Part shown: positions 56,830-64,000 of the stretch, piece by piece
How positions within the stretch are numbered: the stretch's first letter is position 1
Layout of the letters: each line of letters opens with the position of its first letter
From: an uncultured Oscillospiraceae bacterium
Lineage (GTDB): Bacteria; Bacillota; Clostridia; Oscillospirales; Oscillospiraceae
NCBI GenBank assembly: GCA_934597255.1
Contig: CAKTQV010000001.1
Span: 186,001-250,000, forward strand
DNA length: 64,000 bases
Reading direction: 5' to 3'
Translations under genes and position numbers: made by a program
The notes under the pieces: model-generated
The model's database searches: none
Seen by the model: only the letters and a program-made list of their open reading frames with translations
What the model was told of the DNA's origin: nothing

Positions 56830-59256
56830 TTATTCCCCGGCGGCGCGGTACAGGAATGTGACGGCCTGGGCGCGCTGGCAGGTGTAGCCGGGGCCGAAGA
56901 GCGTGTCCGTCATGCCGCTGGTGATCTTGTTTTCCACGGCCCAGAGCACGGCGTCGTAGTAGTAAGCGCCGGAGCTGACGTCCGTGAAGGGATTGGTCTT
57001 TCCCTCCGGCTGCGGCTCGCCGGCGGCGCGCCAGAGGAACGTGACGACCTGGGCGCGCGTGCATACGCGGTTGGGCTCAAAGGTCGTGGCGGTCATGCCG
57101 TTCGCGATCCCGTTTTCCGCGGCCCAGAGCACGGCGTCGTAGTAGTAGGTGCCGGGCTTGACGTCCGTGAAGGGTGTGGTCTCGCCTTTCGACTGCGGCT
57201 CGCCGGCGGCGCGCCAGAGGAACGTGACGATCTGCGCGCGGGAGCATTTGCCGCGCGGGTCGAACGTCGTGTCCGTCGCGCCGGTGGTGACCTTGTTTTC
57301 CACGGCCCAGAGCACGGCGTCGCAGTAATACTCCCCCTCCTTCACGTCGGAAAAGCCCTTCGCGGGAAGGATCGCGTCGCTCTGAGGGATCTCCGTTTCG
57401 CCGTTTTTGTCGGCGAAATATTTTTCGCAGACGGTGCAGTACCAGTGCTCCGCGCTGCCGGGGGCGACGGCCGTCGGCTTGGCGGCGGGAACGTGTTCGA
57501 GCGTGTGGGCGGCGGGAATGGCTTCCATCCGGACCGCGCCGCAGCCGCATTCGCGCCGAAGCACGCCCGCCTCGGTGCAGGTCGCCGCCTGCGCGACGGT
57601 GTCCGTCCAGCTGTGCGTGTGCTCCGAATCGGGGACCGTGTAAGCCTTGATGCGGTAGTTGACGCCGCCGCCCGCCGCGGCGCTGCGGTCGGTCCAGGCG
57701 TCACCGTCGAGACGGAAGCTCTCGCCGTCGCCGGCACTGTTGTGCGCGGTGAAGCGGACGCCGCCGGCCGTGGCCTCGTGGGAGACGCAGATGGGAAGCT
57801 CGTTCCCGCTGCCGGTGGGATAGGTGAGCGTGAAGACGACGGAGAAGACCGTGCCCTTTTCCAGCAATGGCTGCTTTTCCAGGCGGATGCTGTGATAGCC
57901 GGCGTAGGGGAACACGCCGCTGGCCGAAGCGGCCGGATAGCCGGAGGCGGGATCGGCCGGGTCGGTCAGACCGACGTACACCGCGGCGGTATACGCTGTG
58001 CCCGGGGCGGCGGAATAGGTGCCCACGGCGCGCAGAAGCTCGGCGCCGCTGTCGTCTCCGGCGGTGTAGACGTTGGCGATGGTCACGGTGCCGGAGCTGA
58101 GCTTTTCGCGGCTCCAGAGCGTGTAGCTCCCATCGTACTGGTACAGGTTCATGCCCGCGCCCCAGCGGCTCGCGTCCAGCACGACGGCCACGCCTTTGGC
58201 GCAAAGGCCGGCGTCGTAATACGACAGCCAGAAATAGCCGCCGTCGCCCCAGGCGCTGCCCCAGGTGTTGCGGCACAGCCACGCGCCGTTGAGCGCCTCG
58301 CCGTCGTCGTTGACGGGCATGGACAGGAAGTTGGCGGCGGAATAGTCGTCGTCCCAGCCGACGATCACGATCTCGTGGTCCGTATTGGTCGTGACGGCGC
58401 CGGTATAGCAGAAGGCGTTCGTTTCGGCGTTGTAATAGCCGCTGCTTTCCGTGAAGTTCGTGCCGGCGATCAGACTGGCGGCCACGCCGCCGTGCTCGAG
58501 GACGGCGGCCTTCACGGCGGCGCGGTCGTCGCTGCCGGAGAAGCGGAGCCAGCAGCCGTTTTCCAGCCAGAGCTGGTTGTCGGCGTAGATGTCGTTATCC
58601 TTGCCCGTGTCCAGAGCCGAGGCCGCGCCGGCCCAGCTCGCCAGCGTCACGAGCGACGCATAGACGTTGCCGCGGTCGTCCGCCGGGGTGATATAGTCCC
58701 GTTCGGGATTGCACAGGGAGTCCGTGAAGCCGTGGTAGGCGTAATAGACGAGATGCTCGGCGCTGAGCGCAGGCTCCTGTCCGAGCGGGAACACGCCGTC
58801 CCGCTTCGCGCCGATCTGCAGGCAGTCCATGGCTGCGACGGCCCAGCAGATGGAGCGGCTGCCCTGGTCGGCGACGTCCACGGCGAGAGCGCTTTCCGTG
58901 TAGTAGTGGCTGTCGCCCGCCGTGGGGCTGGATTCGTTGGCGCGGCGCGTGGAGGGCTTCGTGACGGACGGGGCGGCTTCCCCGTCTATTTCGAGCTCCA
59001 TCGCAGCGGCGTATACCGCGGCTTCGCCGCTTGTGCCGCTGTCCTCCTCGCCCCAGTCGTCCAGAGCGTAGGCGGCGGCATAGGTCTCGGCCGGCTCGAC
59101 GTAAACGTTGCCGTATTCCGGCGCGCCGGGATCGTCGCCGAGGGAATCCGGCTGCCAGTCGATGTCCAGTTCGCCGAAGTCGGACGCGGCGGCGTAGCCG
59201 GCGCCCAGCGAAAGCATCAGCGTCAGCGCCAGCAGCAGGGAGAGCAGCTTTTTCAT
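56830..59256 (-). CDS. papain-like (C1) cysteine protease with three SLH repeats
   Basis: An 808-residue secreted protein. Signal peptide 1-24, propeptide-like acidic region to about 125. The papain-like domain is at about 126-370 with Gln131, Cys137 (DQGSRSICWAV), His294 (DHEIVIVGWDD) and Asn330 (RNTWGSAWG), so the catalytic set is complete. A lectin-like beta domain (about 375-560) and a cysteine-containing Ig-like segment (HTLEHVPAAKPTAVAPG) follow. Three S-layer-homology repeats (about 630-808) with FSDV/FTDV and ITFLWRAAGEP-type blocks bind cell-wall polymer. It should sit on the cell surface and cleave peptides or host proteins. Weak ribosome binding site; AT-rich leader with promoter-like sequence. 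Confidence 0.88.
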   Translation of the reverse strand: MKKLLSLLLALTLMLSLGAGYAAASDFGELDIDWQPDSLGDDPGAPEYGNVYVEPAETYAAAYALDDWGEEDSGTSGEAAVYAAAMELEIDGEAAPSVTKPSTRRANESSPTAGDSHYYTESALAVDVADQGSRSICWAVAAMDCLQIGAKRDGVFPLGQEPALSAEHLVYYAYHGFTDSLCNPERDYITPADDRGNVYASLVTLASWAGAASALDTGKDNDIYADNQLWLENGCWLRFSGSDDRAAVKAAVLEHGGVAASLIAGTNFTESSGYYNAETNAFCYTGAVTTNTDHEIVIVGWDDDYSAANFLSMPVNDDGEALNGAWLCRNTWGSAWGDGGYFWLSYYDAGLCAKGVAVVLDASRWGAGMNLYQYDGSYTLWSREKLSSGTVTIANVYTAGDDSGAELLRAVGTYSAAPGTAYTAAVYVGLTDPADPASGYPAASASGVFPYAGYHSIRLEKQPLLEKGTVFSVVFTLTYPTGSGNELPICVSHEATAGGVRFTAHNSAGDGESFRLDGDAWTDRSAAAGGGVNYRIKAYTVPDSEHTHSWTDTVAQAATCTEAGVLRRECGCGAVRMEAIPAAHTLEHVPAAKPTAVAPGSAEHWYCTVCEKYFADKNGETEIPQSDAILPAKGFSDVKEGEYYCDAVLWAVENKVTTGATDTTFDPRGKCSRAQIVTFLWRAAGEPQSKGETTPFTDVKPGTYYYDAVLWAAENGIANGMTATTFEPNRVCTRAQVVTFLWRAAGEPQPEGKTNPFTDVSSGAYYYDAVLWAVENKITSGMTDTLFGPGYTCQRAQAVTFLYRAAGE

Positions 59257-59356
59257 GGCAGGCTCCTTTTATAAAATACAAATTTGTAACTATTTTGTTT
59301 ATTTTAATATCTATTTGTAACTTTGTCAAATACTAAATACGGCGCGGCGGCCGGGC

Positions 59357-59385
59357 TTTCCGCCGCTGGACAGGCGTGCTATAAT
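59357..59385 (+). promoter_or_regulatory. promoter of the gamma-carbonic anhydrase gene
   Basis: TATAAT at 59380-59385 with an extended TGC and a weak -35 (TTTCCG) 17 bases upstream. Initiation would fall at about 59392, the A of the start codon. Confidence 0.5.
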
Positions 59386-59391
59386 AAAGTC

Positions 59392-59922
59392 ATGCTGTAC
59401 GAATTTGAGGGCAAACGGCCGCAATGCGGCGAGGGCACCTACGTCGCCCCCTCGGCCCAGGTCATCGGCGACGTTATCATCGGGAAAAACTGCTACATCG
59501 GCCACGGCGCGATCATCCGCGGAGATTACGGCTCGGTGCGCATAGGAGACGGGACGGCCGTGGAGGAGGGCGTCATCATCCATGCGCGGCCGGACCGGAC
59601 GGCGACGATCGGCGACCATGTGACGCTGGGCCACGGCGCGACGATCCACAGCCGCCTGCTGGCGGACTGGGTCGTCGTGGGCATGAACGCCGTCGTGAGC
59701 ATCGGCGCGGAGGTAGGCGAGTGGTCCATCGTGGCCGAGGGCGCGGTCGTCAAGCAGAACGGCGTCATCGAGCCGGGAAAGGTCGTCACCGGCGCGCCCG
59801 CGAAGCCCGTGCGCGACACGCTCGCGCGCGACAAGGAATGGTGGACCGCGTCGAAAAAGGTGTACGAGGAGCTGGCCGCGCGCTATCTCGCCGGCGGGAT
59901 GAAGCCGGTGGAGGAGCCGTGA
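59392..59922 (+). CDS. gamma-carbonic anhydrase family protein
   Basis: A 176-residue left-handed beta-helix (hexapeptide-repeat) protein of the gamma-CA/YrdA/PaaY group, forming trimers with zinc between subunits. Ligand histidines are His64 (VIIHAR), His81 (LGHGA) and His86 (TIHSR), and the hexapeptide turns run from VIGDVIIGKNC to about residue 140. Catalysis in this subgroup is often undetected, so activity is uncertain. The start codon has no Shine-Dalgarno sequence and coincides with the predicted transcription start, so translation may be leaderless. GTG overlap with the next gene. Confidence 0.87.
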   Translation: MLYEFEGKRPQCGEGTYVAPSAQVIGDVIIGKNCYIGHGAIIRGDYGSVRIGDGTAVEEGVIIHARPDRTATIGDHVTLGHGATIHSRLLADWVVVGMNAVVSIGAEVGEWSIVAEGAVVKQNGVIEPGKVVTGAPAKPVRDTLARDKEWWTASKKVYEELAARYLAGGMKPVEEP

Positions 59923-60164
59923 GGGGCGCTTACACGGCCGCCGCACCGGCGGGGGAGGACGTGCCGTCGCTCCTGTGGTCGCTGGCGGAGCGGGATGGAT
60001 TTTATGTAAACCGGGAGGGCTTCGATTCGGAGCTGCGCTTCCGGCCGCGGGAGGACGGCTCGGTGCGCATAGAGGTATACGGCGAGCTGGGGGAAAACCT
60101 GCTCGTGTGGGCAAAGCGGCAGGGGCTGCTGCGCGTGAGAAGGGCGGAGCCGGATGGCCTTTGA
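59919..60164 (+). CDS. small hypothetical protein, 81 aa
   Basis: GTG start (59919) after GGTGGAGGAGCC, overlapping the carbonic-anhydrase stop by four bases and the acetyltransferase gene by 11. The product has a mixed alpha/beta pattern (VPSLLWSLAERDGFYVNREGF, SVRIEVYGELGENLLVWAK). No family recognised. It contains one TTATGTAAAC copy. Confidence 0.6.
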   Translation: MRGAYTAAAPAGEDVPSLLWSLAERDGFYVNREGFDSELRFRPREDGSVRIEVYGELGENLLVWAKRQGLLRVRRAEPDGL

Positions 60165-60624
60165 GCGGCTGAATCTGGCGCAGCGCCCCGCGCTGGCGGC
60201 GCGTGCGGCGGCGTGGTTCCATGAGAAATGGGGCGTGCCGCCGGAGGCGTACCGGGAGAGCATGGCCGCCGCGCTGGAAGGGCCCGGGCCGGTGCCCCAG
60301 TGGTATCTTGCCGTCGAGGACGGGCGGATCATCGGGGGCATGGGCGTCATTGAAAACGACTTTCACGACCGGAAGGATCTGGCGCCGAACGTGTGCGCCG
60401 TCTATACGGAGCCGGATTTCCGGGGCCGCGGCGTGGCCGGCGCGATGCTGCGCTTTGTGTGCGCCGATATGAGCGCGCGCGGCGTGGACACGCTGTATCT
60501 TCTGACGGATCACGATTCATTTTATGAGCGCTATGGCTGGAGGTTTCTGTGCATGGCGCAGGGCGACGGCGAGGCGGAGCCGTCCCGGCTGTATGTCCAC
60601 CGGATGGGGGACGAAGAAGAATAA
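60154..60624 (+). CDS. GNAT family N-acetyltransferase
   Basis: A 156-residue acetyltransferase that would use acetyl-CoA. The core is WYLAVEDGRIIGGMGVIEND, VCAVYTEPDFRGRGVAGAMLRF (motif A, pyrophosphate loop RGRGVA) and YLLTDHDSFYERYGWRF near the C-terminus. Acceptor unknown. Last gene of the three-gene run from the carbonic anhydrase. Confidence 0.88.
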   Translation: MAFERLNLAQRPALAARAAAWFHEKWGVPPEAYRESMAAALEGPGPVPQWYLAVEDGRIIGGMGVIENDFHDRKDLAPNVCAVYTEPDFRGRGVAGAMLRFVCADMSARGVDTLYLLTDHDSFYERYGWRFLCMAQGDGEAEPSRLYVHRMGDEEE

Positions 60625-60637
60625 ACCGCCTGCAAAA

Positions 60638-60678
60638 ACAGACAGCGCCTGTCCGTTCGGACAGGCGCTGTCTGTTTG
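60638..60678. terminator. terminator between the GNAT and CobW-type genes
   Basis: Perfect 17-base stem ACAGACAGCGCCTGTCC with a GTTC loop and short T-run, serving both converging units. Confidence 0.8.
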
Positions 60679-60683
60679 ATATA

Positions 60684-61637
60684 TCAGTAAAACGTGGCGA
60701 CCTTCTGCGCCGGGGGCTCGCAGGGCGCAATGGCGCTTGCCGTGAGAACGGGGCCCTTGCGGCCGTAGCCCTTGTGCCACTTGATCTCGATGGAGGCCGT
60801 GACCTCGACCCATTCGCCCTTGGCCAGCAGCCTGGCGTCCGGCCAGCGGCACACCAGACCGACGTACTGCGTGTCCGCCTCGCAGCAGGTCATCAGCATC
60901 CGCCCGATCACGAAGCAGTCCGACTGCAGCACCGGCGATTTGGCCACGACGCCCTTGAAATGGACCGTTTTGCCGGCGTATTTCTCCATTTCCTCGCCAA
61001 GATCGCGGTACCAGAGGGCAAAATCGCGGTCGGCGATGTCGATCACGTCGGCGTCGAGATCAAAGGGGAGCGGGTCCTCGATCTCGTCGTAGCGGACCGA
61101 GCCGTCCGGCGCCTCGTAGGCGATGTCGCAGCGGCGGGACACGGCGCGCACGATCTGGTGGATGGCCATTTCGTCCACATCCGTGCCGCAGCGGTTGAAT
61201 ACCGCCAGCTCGCAGCTTTTGAGCTTGTCGTAGACAAGCTGGCGCATATTGGCGTTGTAGGACACGAAGCTGTTGGCGTCGGCGAACATGAACTCCTGGT
61301 ATACGAGCCAGCCGTCCGGCAGCGCCCGGAACAGATCGTCGAGCATCCACATGCCGTTGTATTCGACCAGCACGCGCTCGGCGCTGTGCTTTTCCAGCAG
61401 CACGGCGAAATTCTCCGAGTTCACATCCTCCGGCTCCTCGACCGGCTCGATGAAGAGATTTTTCTGCGTGCCGTATTCCTCCTCGCCCTCTTCGCAGAGG
61501 AGAAGAAGCGTCCTCTCGCCGTTGTTGAAGCGCGGGTCGGCCAGCGTTTCGCGGATGAAGCGGGTCTTGCCCGCATCGAGAAAGCCCGTGAACAGGTAGA
61601 CGGGGATGTCTTTTTTCTTCTTGTCAGCCAAGTTCAA
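60684..61637 (-). CDS. CobW-like GTPase with C-terminal extension
   Basis: A 317-residue G3E-type GTPase. The P-loop is GFLDAGKT at 18-25. Unlike its upstream neighbour it lacks the CxCC metal motif, and the usual switch sequence is replaced (VEYNGMWMLDDLF). The C-terminal half (about 200-317, with VHFKGVVAKSPVLQSDCFVIGR and CRWPDARLLAKGEWVEVTASI) resembles the TIGR03943-type OB-like domain found beside CobW/permease pairs. It overlaps the next CobW gene by 14 bases, so the two act together. A metal-handling role is inferred. Confidence 0.8.
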   Translation of the reverse strand: MNLADKKKKDIPVYLFTGFLDAGKTRFIRETLADPRFNNGERTLLLLCEEGEEEYGTQKNLFIEPVEEPEDVNSENFAVLLEKHSAERVLVEYNGMWMLDDLFRALPDGWLVYQEFMFADANSFVSYNANMRQLVYDKLKSCELAVFNRCGTDVDEMAIHQIVRAVSRRCDIAYEAPDGSVRYDEIEDPLPFDLDADVIDIADRDFALWYRDLGEEMEKYAGKTVHFKGVVAKSPVLQSDCFVIGRMLMTCCEADTQYVGLVCRWPDARLLAKGEWVEVTASIEIKWHKGYGRKGPVLTASAIAPCEPPAQKVATFY

Positions 61638-62778
61638 ACAGCTCCTTCACGGCGTCCTCCTTCAGCCCCGCGCCGATCACGCAGATGCGGCCGGTCACGC
61701 TGGGCGCGCCGCTGCGGATCTCCTGCTCGCCGGGCGTGTAGTCGAAATACAGCCAGGAGCCGTCCTCCGCGGCGACGTAGCCCTTGGCGCGCACGACGAA
61801 GCCGAAGCGCTCCGCGTCCTCCAGCGCGCCGAGCATTTCGGCGAGCTTTTCGCGCGTGAAGCGGTGCGTCGTTTCCTCGCCCCAGCTCTGGAAGACCTCG
61901 TCGGCGTCGTGGCCGTGGTGATGGTGATGATGATGGCCGTGGCCGTCGTGGTCATGGTGGCAGCAATGCTCATGCTCATGCTCGTGGTCATGGTCGTGCT
62001 CGTGCTCGTGGTCGTGCTCATGGTCGTGCTCATGGTCATGGTCGTGCTCATGCTCGTGCTCGTGTTCGTGCTCATGGTGATGCTCGTGGTCGTGATGATG
62101 GCAGGAGCAGTCGGGATCATCGCACTCGCCGTCGTCCTCGGCGGCATGCTCGGCCAGCATGGCGGCCAGCTCGTCGGAGATGCGGTTTTTCTGCTCGATG
62201 GCGTCGAGTATCTGGCGGCCGGTCAGCTCGTCCCACGGCGTCGAAACGATGACGGCGCCAGCGTTTTCCGCGCGCACGAGCTCAGCCGCGGCGTCGATCT
62301 TCTCCTGGGTCATCTTTCCGGTACGGCTGAGCACGATGCAGTTGGCCGCGCGGATCTGGTCGGTGAAAAATTCGCCGAAATTTTTGCGGTACAGCTTTGC
62401 CTTCGAGGCGTCCACCACGGCGCACAGTCCGCCAAGCTCGGCGTTTTCAAGCTCCGCCGACTGCACGGCGGCCACGACGTCCGTCAGCTTCCCCACGCCG
62501 CTCGGCTCGATGAGGATGCGGTCGGGCGCGTATTCGGCCGTGACCATGCGCAGCGCCTGCCGGAAGTCGCCGGTCAGACTGCAGCAGATGCAGCCGGAAT
62601 TCATTTCGTTGACCACGATGCCGGCGTCGGCCATGAAGCCGCCGTCGATACCGATTTCGCCGAACTCGTTTTCAATGAGAACGACCTTCTGGCCGCGATA
62701 GGCCTCCGCGAGCAGTTTTTTGATGAGCGTGGTCTTGCCCGCGCCCAGGAAGCCGGAAAAAATGTCGATTTTCGTCAT
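61624..62778 (-). CDS. CobW/ZNG1-type metal-chaperone GTPase with long His-rich insert
   Basis: A 384-residue G3E GTPase. P-loop SGFLGAGKTT (8-17), metal motif GCICC with C63, C65, C66, and VLSRTGKM-type G-motif region. The stretch of about 222-292 is almost only His, Asp and Glu (well over 30 histidines), a metal store. The CobW C-terminal domain follows. Proteins of this kind deliver zinc, cobalt or nickel to client enzymes using GTP. The start at 62778 is set by GAAGGC. The repeat-rich His region is likely to vary in length between strains. Confidence 0.9.
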   Translation of the reverse strand: MTKIDIFSGFLGAGKTTLIKKLLAEAYRGQKVVLIENEFGEIGIDGGFMADAGIVVNEMNSGCICCSLTGDFRQALRMVTAEYAPDRILIEPSGVGKLTDVVAAVQSAELENAELGGLCAVVDASKAKLYRKNFGEFFTDQIRAANCIVLSRTGKMTQEKIDAAAELVRAENAGAVIVSTPWDELTGRQILDAIEQKNRISDELAAMLAEHAAEDDGECDDPDCSCHHHDHEHHHEHEHEHEHEHDHDHEHDHEHDHEHEHDHDHEHEHEHCCHHDHDGHGHHHHHHHGHDADEVFQSWGEETTHRFTREKLAEMLGALEDAERFGFVVRAKGYVAAEDGSWLYFDYTPGEQEIRSGAPSVTGRICVIGAGLKEDAVKELFELG

Positions 62779-62864
62779 AAATCTTGCCTTCTTTTTTATT
62801 GTTGTTTCCGTCGTTTCCGTGTGTTTGTACAATGACTTCTTCGAGCTTATTATAGCACAGTCCG

Positions 62865-63209
62865 TCAATATCCATCGGAGGCCATCCGCTCCTCGCCCCA
62901 GCGGCTGAGCGCGGCCAGGATCGGCTGAAGGAGCATCGCGGCCTCCGTCGCGCGGTATTCCACGCGCACGGGCACCTCAAGGTATTCCTGCCGCGCGGCC
63001 AGCCCGTCGCGCTCAAGCTCCTTCAGCGCCGCGGCGAGAACGGTGTTGGATATGCCGTCCAGACGCGCGCGCAGCGCGTTGTAGCGCAGCGGGCCGCCGC
63101 CCGTGAGCGCGCAGAGGATCTGTGTTTTCCATTTCCCGCCGATGCGCGCCATGGCATAATGGAGCGGACAGCGCTCCATGCAGGGACATTCATAACGGCA
63201 CTCGTCCAT
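62865..63209 (-). CDS. HxlR family transcriptional regulator
   Basis: A 114-residue winged-helix regulator. The core is ARIGGKWKTQILCALTGGGPLRYNALRARLDGISNTVLAAALKELERDGL. The N-terminus holds four cysteines (C4, C8, C10, C14), more than the single redox cysteine of HypR/YodB relatives, so metal or thiol sensing is possible. It lies upstream of the CobW pair on the same strand and divergent from the LysE-type exporter, both candidate targets. Confidence 0.88.
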   Translation of the reverse strand: MDECRYECPCMERCPLHYAMARIGGKWKTQILCALTGGGPLRYNALRARLDGISNTVLAAALKELERDGLAARQEYLEVPVRVEYRATEAAMLLQPILAALSRWGEERMASDGY

Positions 63210-63331
63210 GTAAGCATCTCCTTACCTGCGCCGGCAAAACTGCGCTCTTGCCGGCGCAAAAGCTTCGTGCTATGATTCTAGCAGATAAGGAAAGCGGAGT
63301 AAATACAAAAATCGCATCGGAGGGAACGGCT

Positions 63332-63946
63332 ATGCCGGTATATCTTCAGGGGCTGAGCATGGGACTTGCCTATGTCGCGCCCATCGGGATGCAGAATCTG
63401 TTCGTTATCAACGCCGCGCTTACGCAGCCGCGGCGGCGTCTGATCCCGATCATGCTCATCATCGTCTTTTTTGACGTTTCGCTCAGTCTCGCCTGCTTTT
63501 TCGGCATCGGCGCGCTGATGGAGGCGCTTCCCTGGCTGCGGCGCATCGTGCTGGCGGCGGGCAGCGTTGTGGTGATCTGGATCGGCGCGGGGCTGCTGCG
63601 GGCCCGGCCGAGGCTCGACGCCGGCGTGGATACCGGGGCGAGCCTGTGGCGGCTCGCGGGCACGGCCTTCGTCGTCACCTGGATCAATCCACAGGCCATC
63701 ATCGACGGCACGCTTCTGATCGGCGCGTTCCGCGCCTCGCTCCCGGCCGGAAGCGCCGCGGCGTTCATTCTCGGCTTCACGTCGGCGTCCGTGCTGTGGT
63801 TTTCGGCGCTGAGCGTGATCGTGTCGCTTCTGCGCGAGCGCTTCGGGGAAAAGCTTCTGAACATCATCAATAAGATCTGCGGCGCCGTTATCATCTTCTA
63901 TGGCGTGAAGCTGCTGTACAGCTTCATCGTATCCCTGACGGCGTGA
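63332..63946 (+). CDS. LysE/ArgO family amino-acid exporter
   Basis: A 204-residue membrane protein with six predicted helices. The family start MGLAYVAPIGMQNLFVINAAL and the conserved VVTWINPQAIIDGTLLIGAF are both present. It would export basic or other amino acids. The start follows GGAGGG. It is divergent from the HxlR gene; the longer upstream frame from 63122 overlaps that gene and lacks support. Confidence 0.9.
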   Translation: MPVYLQGLSMGLAYVAPIGMQNLFVINAALTQPRRRLIPIMLIIVFFDVSLSLACFFGIGALMEALPWLRRIVLAAGSVVVIWIGAGLLRARPRLDAGVDTGASLWRLAGTAFVVTWINPQAIIDGTLLIGAFRASLPAGSAAAFILGFTSASVLWFSALSVIVSLLRERFGEKLLNIINKICGAVIIFYGVKLLYSFIVSLTA

Positions 63947-63951
63947 AAAAA

Positions 63952-63990
63952 CAGGAGGGACGGCCCTGGCGGGCGTCCCTCCTGTTTTTT
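63952..63990 (+). terminator. terminator of the LysE-type gene
   Basis: An 11-base stem CAGGAGGGACG with an 11-base loop, followed by TTTTTT. Confidence 0.88.
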
Positions 63991-64000
63991 GTCAGCCCTT

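Noticed and set aside
56818..59274. 818-residue plus-strand frame opposite the SLH protease
   Set aside because: Antisense shadow; the minus-strand reading has a signal peptide, catalytic triad and SLH repeats.
60684..61637. Cobalamin biosynthesis role for the CobW-type genes (link to the riboswitch system)
   Set aside because: CobW-type GTPases serve several metals; no cob genes or riboswitch are near, and the His-rich insert points to general metal handling.

Overview
The window is a GC-rich chromosomal segment of an anaerobic, spore-forming Gram-positive bacterium, most likely an Oscillospiraceae-type Clostridium relative. This is inferred from dipicolinate synthase (dpaA/dpaB), an oxygen-sensitive class III ribonucleotide reductase with its radical-SAM activase, a butyrate/4-hydroxybutyrate-type CoA-transferase, a CIRCE-controlled groESL operon, YmdB, YhaO/YhaN and S-layer-homology proteins. 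Most genes are tightly packed with ATGA-type overlaps, and many units end in clear intrinsic terminators.

Layout. 1-6.7 kb: tail of an unknown gene, a small unknown protein, prfC (RF3), a block of 100-bp tandem repeats, dpaB-dpaA on the minus strand, a DUF1015 protein and a CoA-transferase. 6.7-12.2 kb: a deoxynucleotide module with an NrdR box over the promoter, then nrdG, an nrdD with a fused C-terminal CxxC redox domain, a thioredoxin reductase and a DUF362/ferredoxin protein. 12.2-23 kb: TetR- and LysR-type regulators, then a long operon with a complete peptide/nickel-type ABC importer (SBP, two permeases, two ATPases), a membrane-anchored 5'-nucleotidase C-domain protein, an FAD-dependent reductase and a SnoaL/NTF2-fold protein. 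23-32.3 kb: a cobalamin riboswitch with its own terminator in front of a FecR-like/DUF4430 membrane protein and a 2,420-residue surface protein. The giant carries DUF4430 beta-domains and an alpha/alpha toroid, the two folds of animal transcobalamin/intrinsic factor. 32.3-33.2 kb: a 20-residue ORF under a hairpin-rich leader, a ribbon-helix-helix-like small protein, tRNA-Arg and a YtxH-like protein.

33.2-44.4 kb is mostly housekeeping: a CDP-alcohol phosphatidyltransferase fused to a DedA/VTT domain, ymdB-yhaO-yhaN with a membrane protein and a THUMP methyltransferase, groES-groEL, a DUF2798 protein, a CsaA-like gene with no canonical start codon, and a TfoX-N protein. 44.4-56.7 kb is a compact phage-derived block: divergent repressor/ImmA-like pair with three operator copies, large terminase, scaffold, head protein, capsid, portal, adaptor, CHAP endolysin, holin, XhlA and tail proteins. 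It has no integrase, replication gene, tape measure or small terminase. 56.7-64 kb: an S-layer-anchored papain-like protease, a gamma-carbonic anhydrase run, two CobW-type GTPases (one with a very long His-rich stretch), an HxlR regulator and a LysE-type exporter.

Three groups look functionally coherent. The nrdG-nrdD-trxB run suggests a class III reductase that takes electrons from NADPH through its own fused redox domain rather than from formate. The riboswitch plus DUF4430/toroid proteins suggests a transcobalamin-like corrinoid-capture system on the cell surface. The phage block suggests a minimal short-tailed particle that could be domesticated. In addition, the 10-mer TTATGT(A/C)AAC occurs nine times, far above chance for this composition, and often sits in coding sequence as a small AT-rich island.
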